Positions 30,505 to 38,168 of a stretch of DNA of 39,537 nucleotides are shown here, piece by piece (positions within the stretch are counted from its first letter, which is position 1; each line of letters opens with the position of its first letter). Source of the DNA: UBA7374 sp965660635. Lineage in GTDB: Bacteria; Verrucomicrobiota; Verrucomicrobiia; Opitutales; Coraliomargaritaceae. The notes under the pieces are model-generated. The model ran no database searches. It was not told the origin of the DNA and saw only the letters and a list, made by a program, of their open reading frames with translations. Where the stretch lies: assembly GCA_965660635.1 (NCBI GenBank), contig CBFIAS010000019.1, positions 1-39,537 on the forward strand, written 5' to 3'. The translations under genes and the position numbers were made by a program.

Positions 30505-31431
30505 TTATTGCTCGGCCAGCCAGCGCTCGGCCTCAATAGCCGCCTGGCAACCCATTCCCGCAGCCGTAATGGCCTGGCGATACACGTGGTCCACACAGTC
30601 TCCCGCCGCAAACAGGCCCGCATGCCCCGTCCTCACCTGGCTGCCCGCCATCGGCACGATGTAGCCGTCGCCGTCGCGCTCCAGCACCCCGTCCACAAAA
30701 TCCGTGTTCGGTATGTGCCCGATTGCAATGAACGCACCTTTACAGGGAATTTCACGCTCCTCGCCGCTCAGCGCATCCTTGACCCGGACGCCCCGGACAA
30801 AGCCCTTCTCGTCGGCCAGAACCTCCTGCGGCAAGGAATTCCAGGCCATCTCGATCTTCTCGTGCGATGTCGCCCGGTCAGCCATGATCTGCGAAGCCCG
30901 CAACTCGTCCCGCCGGTGGATCAGAGTCACCTTCGAGCAGAACCGGGTGAGGAACAATGCCTCCTCGCAGGCCGAGTCGCCACCGCCCACCACAACAACA
31001 TCCATGTCGCGGTAAAATGCCCCGTCACAGGTCGCGCAAGTGGTCACCCCCTTGCCGCCAAACATCTCCTGCTCCCCGGGAATGCCAAGCAAACGCGGGC
31101 GCGCCCCCGTGGCGATGATCACCACCCGCGCCTCATAACTCTTCTCCCCGCAGATCAGGCGCTTCACCCCGTCTGCCACCTCGATGCGGTCCACCTTCGC
31201 ATGCTCGTAGCGCGCTCCGAAGCGCGCCGCCTGCTTGCGCAAATTGTCCATCATGGTGAACCCGTCGATCCCTTCCGGGAAACCCGGGAAATTCTCCACC
31301 TCCGAGGTCGTGGTCAACTGCCCCCCCGGCTGCGTGCCTTCCAGGACTAGCGGGTTGAGCTGGGCGCGGCCCGTGTAAATGGCCGCGGTCAAGCCCGCAC
31401 AGCCAGTTCCAAGTATGATAACGTCTTCCAT
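30505..31431 (-). CDS. trxB: thioredoxin reductase
   Basis: A 308-aa NADPH-dependent flavoprotein that reduces thioredoxin. The N-terminal FAD motif is GTGCAGLTAAIYTGRAQL (about 7-24), with TQPGGQLTTTSEVENFPGFP after it. The redox-active disulfide is CATCDG (about 135-140). The NADPH motif is VVGGGDSACEEA (about 155-166), and the C-terminal FAD motif is GLFAAGDCVDHVYRQAITAAG. All catalytic elements are present. I chose the ATG at 31431 because 24 upstream residues in the open frame match nothing. It is the first gene of the minus-strand unit trxB-pdxH-PHP-lysA. Confidence 0.96.
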   Translation of the reverse strand: MEDVIILGTGCAGLTAAIYTGRAQLNPLVLEGTQPGGQLTTTSEVENFPGFPEGIDGFTMMDNLRKQAARFGARYEHAKVDRIEVADGVKRLICGEKSYEARVVIIATGARPRLLGIPGEQEMFGGKGVTTCATCDGAFYRDMDVVVVGGGDSACEEALFLTRFCSKVTLIHRRDELRASQIMADRATSHEKIEMAWNSLPQEVLADEKGFVRGVRVKDALSGEEREIPCKGAFIAIGHIPNTDFVDGVLERDGDGYIVPMAGSQVRTGHAGLFAAGDCVDHVYRQAITAAGMGCQAAIEAERWLAEQ

Positions 31432-31671
31432 TTTTTTTAAAATCCGGGCAACTGCCAGCCGCCCCTTGTGTTTGAAAGATGAACGCCCATGCCCCATGCT
31501 CAAGCACTTTCATCTTTTCACCCGTTTTCCTTTCCCGCACCTTAGCAAGCAAGACTTCTAAAAAACCATATCCATCCCGAATTCACTCCACTGTGGAGCA
31601 GGTGTTCGACGTTCTCTCCCTTATCCGCTTTCATCCGCGCCCATCCGTGGCTAAAAACCATTCCGAATCAC
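31432..31671. other. divergent trxB/tatD intergenic region with a repeat word and a dyad
   Basis: This region contains both promoters. CTCCAC-T-GTGGAG (31585-31597) is a perfect 6-bp dyad and a candidate binding site. GTTCGACGTTC (31602-31612) and the phrase ATCCGC...CATCCGTGGCTAAAAACC (about 31623-31660) resemble repeat modules at 10073-10168 and 5682-5715. No gene is apparent. Confidence 0.45.
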
Positions 31672-32469
31672 ATGGAACTCATTGACAGCCACTGCCACCT
31701 CCTCGGCTACCGCAATGACGGCAGCCTCGATGCCGTGCTCGACCGGGCGAAAGCCGCCGGAGTCCGTCAATTCATCACCGTCGGCACCTCACCCGAAGAC
31801 TGGGTGCCCTACCGCGAAATGTCCGCCGCGCACCCCGGCTGTATCCACTACACTGTCGGCCTGCACCCCGGCCACGTCGATGCCGAATGGGCCGAAGCCG
31901 TCGACCAGGTCGCCCCCTTCTTCATGCCCCCCCACCCGCCCGTCGCCCTCGGAGAAATCGGCCTCGACTACTTCCACCTGCCCAAGGATCCCGTCGCCGC
32001 CGGGCAAGCCATCCTCTACCAGGAAGCCGCCTTCAAACAACAGCTCTCCCTCGCCCGGGAACTCGACCTCCCCGTCGTCATCCACAGCCGCGACGCCTTT
32101 GAAGACACCTTCCGCCTGATCGACCAATCCGGCATCGACTGGCAAAACGTCGTCTTCCACTGTTTCAGCTACGGCCCGGAAGAAATCCAACGGATCCATC
32201 AAAGCGGTGGCCGCGCCTCCTTCACCGGCATCCTCACCTACAAAAGCGCAGAGCCCGTCCGCCAGGCCCTCCTCGCCCAGGGCGCTGAACGCCTCATGCT
32301 CGAGACCGACTGCCCCTACCTCGCCCCCGAGCCCCATCGCGGCCAGCCCAACGAGCCCGCCTACCTGGCCGACATCGCCCGCCGCGCCGCCAACGTCCTT
32401 GGCCAGACGCCCGAAGCCCTCGCCGAACAAACCGCGCAAAACACCCGCGCCTTCTTCCGCATCGATTGA
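31672..32469 (+). CDS. tatD: TatD-family metal-dependent hydrolase (DNase-like)
   Basis: A 265-aa TIM-barrel metallohydrolase. Metal ligands follow the family: DSHCHL at residues 5-10, the Glu of GEIGLDYFH (about 98-106), IHSRDAFED (about 141-149), FHCFSYG (about 164-170) and ETDCPYLAP (about 214-222). TatD proteins act as 3'-5' DNases on damaged or fragmented DNA. The next gene's ATG is 5 bases past the stop, so the two are probably co-transcribed. Confidence 0.93.
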   Translation: MELIDSHCHLLGYRNDGSLDAVLDRAKAAGVRQFITVGTSPEDWVPYREMSAAHPGCIHYTVGLHPGHVDAEWAEAVDQVAPFFMPPHPPVALGEIGLDYFHLPKDPVAAGQAILYQEAAFKQQLSLARELDLPVVIHSRDAFEDTFRLIDQSGIDWQNVVFHCFSYGPEEIQRIHQSGGRASFTGILTYKSAEPVRQALLAQGAERLMLETDCPYLAPEPHRGQPNEPAYLADIARRAANVLGQTPEALAEQTAQNTRAFFRID

Positions 32470-32474
32470 TCCCC

Positions 32475-33722
32475 ATGCGCTGGATCTACCGCACCCTCTG
32501 GCTCCTCCTCGTCGTCGGCCTCTTTGCCCTCGCCGCATTGCCCTACACCGATAACCTGGCGCAGACCTGCCGCGATTTCGCCCGCGCCTGGGATATCGTC
32601 CGCCACGGCCCGCCCCCCGGAGAAAGCCCCCCACCTCCCAACACCCGCCCGCAAGTCGCCCTCCCCGAAAAGGAAACCAGGCCCCCGCCCGGAAACCCTG
32701 CCGGGACCGCCCCCCCCAAAGACCCCTTCCTCGCCGAAGCCCGCGCCCGCGCTGCAGTCGATCCCGAGGCCGCCATGCAATGGCTCCTCGCCGAAGCCCC
32801 TCCCGGTGACCGCCTCCGGGGCATGCTCGAAGTCGTCGCCGTCTGGGCCGCCGGAGACTCCCGGGGCGCCCTCCTCTGGCTCGAGGAAAACGCAGGTGGC
32901 ATCGCCCGCGGTGAGACCCTCCACCACGGCATCGCCCTCTGGAGCCAGCAGGACCCCCAAGCCGCCGCCGACTGGATCGACGGCATGGCCAACGACCAAA
33001 GCAAAGCCACCGCGATCGACGCCCTCCTGGGCAACTGGGCAACCACCCGGCCCGACGAAGCCGCCGCCTGGGTCAATCAAATGCCCGGCGGCCCCATCCG
33101 CCGCGAAGCCGCTGCCGCACTCATCGACGCCCTCCTGCAAAGCGATCCGGCTCGCGCCGCGCAATGGGCCTTCAGCGAAGCCGTCGAGCAGAGCCACCCG
33201 GAACTACTGGAACACGGCATCGCCCAATGGGCCGAAAGCGACCCAGCCGCCGCCGAGGACTACCTCCGCCAGATCGACGCCCCGCAAACCATGCCCGGCG
33301 CTGTCCATAACTACCTGCAGTCACTTGTCCGGCAGGATCCCGCCATGGCCGCCGACTGGCTCGACAGCCTCGACCCGGCCACCGACAAACTCTACGGGGA
33401 CGAACTCAACACTACCCTGCTCGAAGAATGGAGCCGCAGCGACTCCGTGGCCGCCTCCGCCTGGCTCGGCAGGGCCGACCCCGGCCCCGCCCGCGACGCC
33501 GCCATTGTCGGATTCGCTACCACCATGATCGACTACGAACCTGCCGCCGTGGCCGAGTGGACCCGCGTCATTGAAGACCCGCAAACCCGTTCAAATTGGC
33601 TGACCCACACCCTGCAGACCTGGGCCCGCAGCGAACCCGAACAAGCCATGGAATGGCTCCACTCCGCCGGACTCGACCCCAGCCTGCATGAACAACTCGC
33701 CCGCGAATTGGCCAAGCCCTGA
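32475..33722 (+). CDS. membrane-anchored protein of ten 32-residue helical repeats
   Basis: A 415-aa protein of unknown function. Residues about 8-24 are a hydrophobic N-terminal anchor (LWLLLVVGLFALAALP). A Pro-rich linker spans about 45-82. The rest is ten consecutive units of about 32 residues with the pattern DPxAAxxWLxx...L...A..WAxxD, for example PQAAADWIDGM, PDEAAAWVNQM and PAMAADWLDSL. Each unit looks like a helix-turn-helix with a conserved Trp, so the protein should form a TPR/Sel1-like superhelix in the periplasm. No cysteine or catalytic signature is present. The gene is very GC-rich, and an ATG at 32475 follows the tatD stop by 5 bases. Confidence 0.7.
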   Translation: MRWIYRTLWLLLVVGLFALAALPYTDNLAQTCRDFARAWDIVRHGPPPGESPPPPNTRPQVALPEKETRPPPGNPAGTAPPKDPFLAEARARAAVDPEAAMQWLLAEAPPGDRLRGMLEVVAVWAAGDSRGALLWLEENAGGIARGETLHHGIALWSQQDPQAAADWIDGMANDQSKATAIDALLGNWATTRPDEAAAWVNQMPGGPIRREAAAALIDALLQSDPARAAQWAFSEAVEQSHPELLEHGIAQWAESDPAAAEDYLRQIDAPQTMPGAVHNYLQSLVRQDPAMAADWLDSLDPATDKLYGDELNTTLLEEWSRSDSVAASAWLGRADPGPARDAAIVGFATTMIDYEPAAVAEWTRVIEDPQTRSNWLTHTLQTWARSEPEQAMEWLHSAGLDPSLHEQLARELAKP

Positions 33723-33799
33723 TCTTACTAGCCAGCAAAATGCCTGATCTTTCAGGATTTGCTATTGAGTAATTCGTGGATATTTTATCATAGAACTGC

Positions 33800-34864
33800 A
33801 TGCACTACCGACTCACTCTCTTCCTGTTGGCTGGAAGCCTCACCGGAGAAACCCTAACCCAGCTAGATGTTACACGCATCGTTTCCTTTGGTGACTCGCT
33901 CTCGGACATGGGCAATATCGATGATGCTCCAGTCTCGAATGGACCGGCCTGGATAGACTATCTTTCCCGTGACCACCTCGGGCTCGGGGCATCGGTCGCC
34001 TCTTTGGAGGAAGGCCATAACTATTCCTACGCAGGCGCCGACACAGGACAATCCTCCGATGACTTGCCCACTCCCAGCGCGGCCCAGCAAATCGAGCTTT
34101 TTGCGGCTTCTGATGGAACCCTCTCCGCCAATGACTTGGTTACACTCTGGATCGGAGGAAACGACTTTCTCAACGATGCAGACAACCCGACACCTCCCGA
34201 TACTTTGTACAACCGCTACGATGCGATTCTCCGCCGGTTGATCGGCCTGGGTGCTCGAAATGTCTTCTGGGGCCTCTTGCCCGACCCGGGGCTATTGCCG
34301 CCCTATATTAACAGCGAGAATCGCCCCGCCTACTCTGCCTTTGCCGCAAATGTAAATGAAAAGATCCGCGCTCTTGAAAGTGAAATTGAGGCGGAGTTCC
34401 CTGATGTCTTCATTATCCTTTTTGACTATCACACCCTGCAGGCAGAAATCGTGGCGCGCCCCGGGGACTACGGTGTAAGCGATCCGACAGTCGAAATTCC
34501 AGATAATGCCGATGTATCAAACGCCTTCCTCATGCCCGACGGCGTGCACCCTACAACCAAAGGCCATCAAATCATTGCCTCAGACGCCTACCAGACGATC
34601 CTGGCCGCACTAGCCGGTGAAACGTCCGTGCATTCACCAGGGATCATGAGTTTTGAGATGCCAAAAAGCGGCGAAGCCACTCTCACCTTCGCCACCGAAA
34701 CTGGACAGGACTATGTTGTCGAAAGCTCATACGACTTGAGTAACTGGCAGCCATTATCCGGGACATTGACCGCAAATTCCACTTCATCAACATTCACTGA
34801 CCCGAGTAATCGCCCGCCGGCCCCAAAAAAGTTTTACCGCGTACGACAGTCATCCAGCGAATAA
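33800..34864 (+). CDS. secreted GDSL esterase/lipase with C-terminal FYRV module
   Basis: A 354-aa exported SGNH/GDSL hydrolase. The signal peptide covers about residues 1-17. The catalytic blocks are VSFGDSLSDMGN with nucleophile Ser33, the oxyanion Asn121 in WIGGNDF, and the Asp247/His250 pair in PDGVHPT. Order and spacing fit the plant-like/outer-membrane GDSL esterases. The last 64 residues (291-354) are a separate beta-rich module (TLTFATETGQDYVVESS ... KKFYRVRQ) that resembles the end of the 1085-residue protein at 11884-15141. The GC content is lower than that of the adjacent genes. The substrate is unknown. Confidence 0.88.
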   Translation: MHYRLTLFLLAGSLTGETLTQLDVTRIVSFGDSLSDMGNIDDAPVSNGPAWIDYLSRDHLGLGASVASLEEGHNYSYAGADTGQSSDDLPTPSAAQQIELFAASDGTLSANDLVTLWIGGNDFLNDADNPTPPDTLYNRYDAILRRLIGLGARNVFWGLLPDPGLLPPYINSENRPAYSAFAANVNEKIRALESEIEAEFPDVFIILFDYHTLQAEIVARPGDYGVSDPTVEIPDNADVSNAFLMPDGVHPTTKGHQIIASDAYQTILAALAGETSVHSPGIMSFEMPKSGEATLTFATETGQDYVVESSYDLSNWQPLSGTLTANSTSSTFTDPSNRPPAPKKFYRVRQSSSE

Positions 34865-34939
34865 CCAGCCTGTTAAAGAAACATCTCGTCACCCTCCCAC
34901 TCTACTCTTACAGTTACCCCTCTTTCCACCCTCCCATCC

Positions 34940-36226
34940 ATGCCGCAATTTCAATACAAGGCGCGTGAAGCAGGCGGCCGGGTAGCCACCGGGTCAATCG
35001 AAGCGGCAGACCGCCGACAGGCCTTGCAACGCCTCCAGCAGGACGGCCTCCGCCCACTCACCATGGCAGCGGCGGAATCCGGCAAGCCCAACCCCGCTGC
35101 CAAATGGCTGAAGGGCTTGCAGTCGCTACAGAACAACCGCGGTGTACAATCCGCAGAGGATGCCTCCCAGGGGCTACCCCGCGGCGGATCCCCCAGGCGG
35201 GAAAGCTCCGGTCTCGGGCTGCTCAAGCGCCTTCTCGAACTGCACAGTTCCGGCATGCCGGTGGGCGACTCCATCCGCACACTCAGTCAACGCCTCAGCC
35301 AGCCCGAGCAAAAGGAACTAGCCGCTCAACTTTGGCGCGACCTCAGCGAGGGCGCCACCCTGGCCGGGGCCATGGCCCGCCAGCCCCGCTACTTCGCCGG
35401 ATCCGTCTGCCACGTCGTCGAGGCCGGAGAAGCCACCGGGCATCTCGCCCCAATCCTCCGCAAGATTGTCGAGCACCTCGAAGAAAAAGCGGCCATCCGC
35501 CAGAAGATGCTGGCTAGCATGGCCTACCCCGCAGTGATCTGTGTGGTCGCCCTGATCGTCGTCATCCTCTTCCTCACCGTACTCCTCCCCCGCATCCAGG
35601 ACATGCTCAGCCGGCTCGGCGGGGAGTTGACCTGGAGCGCCCGCATCCTCATCGACGGATCCAGTTTCCTCATGAGCTACGGCCCCTTCCTCGCCGTCGC
35701 AGCCGTTATCACGGCCATCAGCCTCAGCCAGTGGCGGCGCACCACCGCCGGCCGCCGCACGACGGACCGCTGGGCCCTGCGCCTGCCCCTGCTTGGCCCC
35801 ATCTTCCAGCTCTCCGACCTCTTTCAGGCGGGCAACCTCATCGGCACCCTGCTGGAGAGCGGGATCAACACAACCGAGACCCTCCGCCTGACGGAGCGCA
35901 CTATCCAGAACACTGACCTGCGCGAACGCTTCAATACCGCCCGAAGCCAAATCAATGAGGGGCTGGCCATCGCGCAGGCCTTCAAGCGCAACGCCTTCAT
36001 GCCCGACATCGCGCTCGACATCCTCGCCGTCGGCGAAAACACCGGCCACCTCGGGCAGAGCATGGAGGAAGTCACCCGCAGCTTCCGCAACGAACTGACC
36101 CGCCGCCTCACCCAGCTCACGACCATCGTTTCTTCCGGAGCCCTTCTCGGGGCCTTCGTTCTCGTCGCCCTCATTGCCATGGGTATCATCACCAGCGTGA
36201 TGGGCCTGAGCCATTCACTCAGCTAG
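34940..36226 (+). CDS. gspF: type II secretion/type IV pilus inner-membrane protein F (GspF/PilC)
   Basis: A 428-aa polytopic platform protein of type II secretion or type IV pili. The N-terminus FQYKAREAGGRVATGSIEA is the family's opening, followed by a short linker. Two homologous GspF domains follow: residues about 98-220 (LLKRLLELHSSGMPVGDSIRTL, VVEAGEATGHLAPILRKI) and about 295-420 (GNLIGTLLESGINTTETLRL, LAVGENTGHLGQSMEEV). Membrane helices are at about 198-220, 240-260 and 400-420. No other secretion gene (gspE, gspG) lies in the window, so this gene is separated from its partners. The ATG at 34940 fits the conserved start. Confidence 0.9.
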   Translation: MPQFQYKAREAGGRVATGSIEAADRRQALQRLQQDGLRPLTMAAAESGKPNPAAKWLKGLQSLQNNRGVQSAEDASQGLPRGGSPRRESSGLGLLKRLLELHSSGMPVGDSIRTLSQRLSQPEQKELAAQLWRDLSEGATLAGAMARQPRYFAGSVCHVVEAGEATGHLAPILRKIVEHLEEKAAIRQKMLASMAYPAVICVVALIVVILFLTVLLPRIQDMLSRLGGELTWSARILIDGSSFLMSYGPFLAVAAVITAISLSQWRRTTAGRRTTDRWALRLPLLGPIFQLSDLFQAGNLIGTLLESGINTTETLRLTERTIQNTDLRERFNTARSQINEGLAIAQAFKRNAFMPDIALDILAVGENTGHLGQSMEEVTRSFRNELTRRLTQLTTIVSSGALLGAFVLVALIAMGIITSVMGLSHSLS

Positions 36227-36460
36227 CCCACAGAGGAATCGGGAGGAGTCGAAAGGCACCCTGTAAATGCGCATCCACCCGTTCATCTGTGCTTTTTAAG
36301 AACCGATAATAAACGCGACCTGCCCCTGCCCCTCCGTGTGTGGATCCAAATCGCAATCCAAATCCAAATCCCAATCGCAATCGCAATCGATATCGATAAC
36401 GATAACGATTTCGATTTCGATTTCCGCCTCACTGATTCCAACTGTTATCGAATTGAAAAA

Positions 36461-36489
36461 GGGACTGACTGGTACAGTGGATGGGTCCC
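36461..36489. repeat. nested hairpin, copy 1 (REP-like)
   Basis: GGGAC (36461-36465) pairs with GTCCC (36485-36489). Inside, ACTG-GTA-CAGT (36468-36478) forms a second stem. The sequence after it is CC-rich (CCTGCCCCC). The same 29 bases recur at 36640-36668. Confidence 0.6.
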
Positions 36490-36639
36490 CCTGCCCCCGC
36501 GACTCCGTGCGAGATAAAATGCGTCTTGCTCGTGCTTCGTGTGAGAATCCAAATCCCAATCGCAATCCCAATCGATATCGATAACGATTTCGATTTCGAT
36601 TTCCGCCTCGCTAATTCCGGCTGTTATCGAATTGAAAAA

Positions 36640-36668
36640 GGGACTGACTGGTACAGTGGATGGGTCCC
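36640..36668. repeat. nested hairpin, copy 2 (REP-like)
   Basis: Identical copy of the 36461-36489 hairpin, in the second unit of the tandem array. The third unit lacks it and instead runs into the dispersed module at 36794. Confidence 0.6.
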
Positions 36669-36793
36669 CCTGCCCCCGCCCCTCCGTGTGTGGATCCAAA
36701 TCCAAATCGCAATCGCAATCCAAATCGCAGTCCAAATCGATAACGATAACGATTTCGATAACGATTTCGATTTCCGCCTCGCTGATCATGGAA

Positions 36794-36890
36794 CCTTGCC
36801 CCACGAATCATTTTTTTATCTATCCCTTATCTTCTCTGCGTCTCTGCGTGAGATTATTCCTTTCGATGTTCGATGTTCGATGTTCGACGT
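36794..36890 (+). repeat. dispersed repeat module, copy of 10073-10168 (inverted)
   Basis: Contains CCACGAATCATTTTTTTATC, a TATCCCTTAT word, CTTCTCTGCGTCTCTGCGTG, then TTCCTTTCGATGTTCGATG with further GTTCGA copies. This matches the reverse complement of 10073-10168 over about 95 bases with few differences. Confidence 0.75.
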
Positions 36891-36904
36891 TTCTACTTCA
36901 CAGT

Positions 36905-38134
36905 TCAGCGTTCCAAAAGCCCGCCCTGGGCCAACGCGCGGCGGCGCAGGCGCAAGGCATTGAGACGGATGAAACCGGTGGCATCGTCAGGGTTGTAGTC
37001 GCTCTCCACGCCTTCCATCGAGGCGATGTCCTCGTCGTAGAGGGAGAGGGGCGACTTGCGGCCAACCGTGGTGATGTTGCCTTTGTAGAGTTTCAGCCGG
37101 ACCGTTCCGGAGACCGTCTTCTGCGAATCGTCGATCAGAGCCTGCAAGGCCTCGCGTTCCGGCGCGAACCAGAAACCGTTGTAGACCAGTTCTGAATAGC
37201 GTGGAATCAGGCTGTCGCGCAGGTGCATCAACTCGCGATCCATCGTCAAGGTCTCCATGTTGCGGTGCGCCTGCAAAAGGATGGTGCCACCCGGGGTCTC
37301 GTAGACGCCGCGGCTCTTCATCCCGACAAAGCGGTTTTCCACGATGTCGACGCGCCCGATGCCATGGCGACCGGCAATCCCGTTGAGTTGCCGGAGTGCC
37401 TCGGCCGGCGTCCGTGCCTCCCCGTCGATCGCCACGCAGTCGCCGCGCTCGAAAGTCAGCTCGAGGTACTGCGGTTCGTCGGGGGCATCCTCCGGGGCCG
37501 TGGTCAACTTGTACATCGACTTGTTCTCCGGGCCCGTCGGGTCAAACCAGGGGTCTTCCAGGATTCCTGCCTCATAGGAAATGTGCAGCAGGTTGCGGTC
37601 CATCGAATAGGGCTTGGAGGCGCTGGCCTCGACGTCGATCCCCTGCTCGCGGCAATACTCGATCATCTCTGTGCGCCCGGGGAAGGCCTTGCGGAAGACA
37701 TCCATCCGCCAGGGAGAAATGATTTGCAGTTTGGGTGCCAGGGCGGCGTAGCCCAGTTCAAAGCGCACCTGGTCGTTCCCCTTGCCGGTGGCCCCGTGGG
37801 AGACGGCATCCGCCCCCTCCTTTTCCGCGATCGCAACCTGCGCCTTGGCGATGAGAGGACGCGCGATCGAAGTACCGAGCAGGTATTGCCCCTCGTAGAG
37901 CGCATTTGCACGCATCATCGGATAAATGAAATCCGCGGCGAACTCGTCGACCAGATCCAGGGTGTAGTGGGCCGACGCACCAGTCGCCTTGGCCTTTTCC
38001 TCCAGGCCGTCCAGTTCCTCCTCCTGTCCGACGTCGGCGGCGAAGGTAATGATCTCAGCATTGTAGTGCTGCTTGAGCCAGGAAACGAGTACGGAGGTGT
38101 CGAGACCTCCGGAATAAGCGAGTACGATCTTCAT
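36905..38134 (-). CDS. argG: argininosuccinate synthase
   Basis: A 409-aa ATP-dependent ligase that joins citrulline and aspartate in arginine synthesis. The ATP pyrophosphatase loop is AYSGGLDTSVL at residues 5-15. Other signatures include YEGQYLLGTSIARPLIAK (about 87-104), SHGATGKGNDQVRFE (about 115-129), and DRNLLHISYEAGILEDP (about 180-196). Length and motifs are typical. The ATG at 38134 starts MKIVLAYSGG directly; an upstream in-frame ATG would add 10 residues. It is 34 bases downstream of cysK. The 3' end abuts the repeat island. Confidence 0.96.
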   Translation of the reverse strand: MKIVLAYSGGLDTSVLVSWLKQHYNAEIITFAADVGQEEELDGLEEKAKATGASAHYTLDLVDEFAADFIYPMMRANALYEGQYLLGTSIARPLIAKAQVAIAEKEGADAVSHGATGKGNDQVRFELGYAALAPKLQIISPWRMDVFRKAFPGRTEMIEYCREQGIDVEASASKPYSMDRNLLHISYEAGILEDPWFDPTGPENKSMYKLTTAPEDAPDEPQYLELTFERGDCVAIDGEARTPAEALRQLNGIAGRHGIGRVDIVENRFVGMKSRGVYETPGGTILLQAHRNMETLTMDRELMHLRDSLIPRYSELVYNGFWFAPEREALQALIDDSQKTVSGTVRLKLYKGNITTVGRKSPLSLYDEDIASMEGVESDYNPDDATGFIRLNALRLRRRALAQGGLLER

Positions 38135-38168
38135 GAAGTGGAAGCCGGGAAAAAAGGTCCGCAAAAAG

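Larger units (their letters stand above)
36319..36790. repeat. three-unit tandem array of hexamer-built elements
   Basis: Three units repeat at 171-179 bp spacing; the landmark CCGCCTC is at 36424, 36603 and 36774. Each unit has a TCCGTGTG(T/A)G(G/A)ATCC-like start and then hexamers beginning with C. These run as CCAAAT/CGCAAT/CCCAAT copies, usually a CGATAT, then CGATAA copies, then CGATTT copies, and end in CCGCCTC. The block is an imperfect palindrome around ATCGATATCGAT. The first two units then share an identical stretch of about 58 bases (TGTTATCGAATTGAAAAAGG and onward) that includes a nested hairpin. Confidence 0.85.
36227..36904. other. 678-bp non-coding repeat island
   Basis: Nothing here looks like a real gene. 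Open frames exist on both strands only because a six-base unit without stops is repeated, giving alternating dipeptides. The island holds a three-unit tandem array (36319-36790) and a dispersed module (36794-36890), both annotated separately. Confidence 0.8.

Noticed and set aside
31789..33042. 417-residue minus-strand frame rich in Gly/Arg
   Set aside because: It is the antisense of tatD and the helical-repeat gene; its composition is typical of reverse-frame GC-rich DNA.
36319..36790. CRISPR array
   Set aside because: Units are 171-179 bp and made of internal hexamers with no spacer-like unique segments, and no cas genes are present.
36336..36963. Frames with alternating dipeptides (SKSQ..., DNDFDF..., EIEIVI...) on both strands
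   Set aside because: They arise because the six-base repeat contains no stop in any frame; there is no plausible start, ribosome site or fold.
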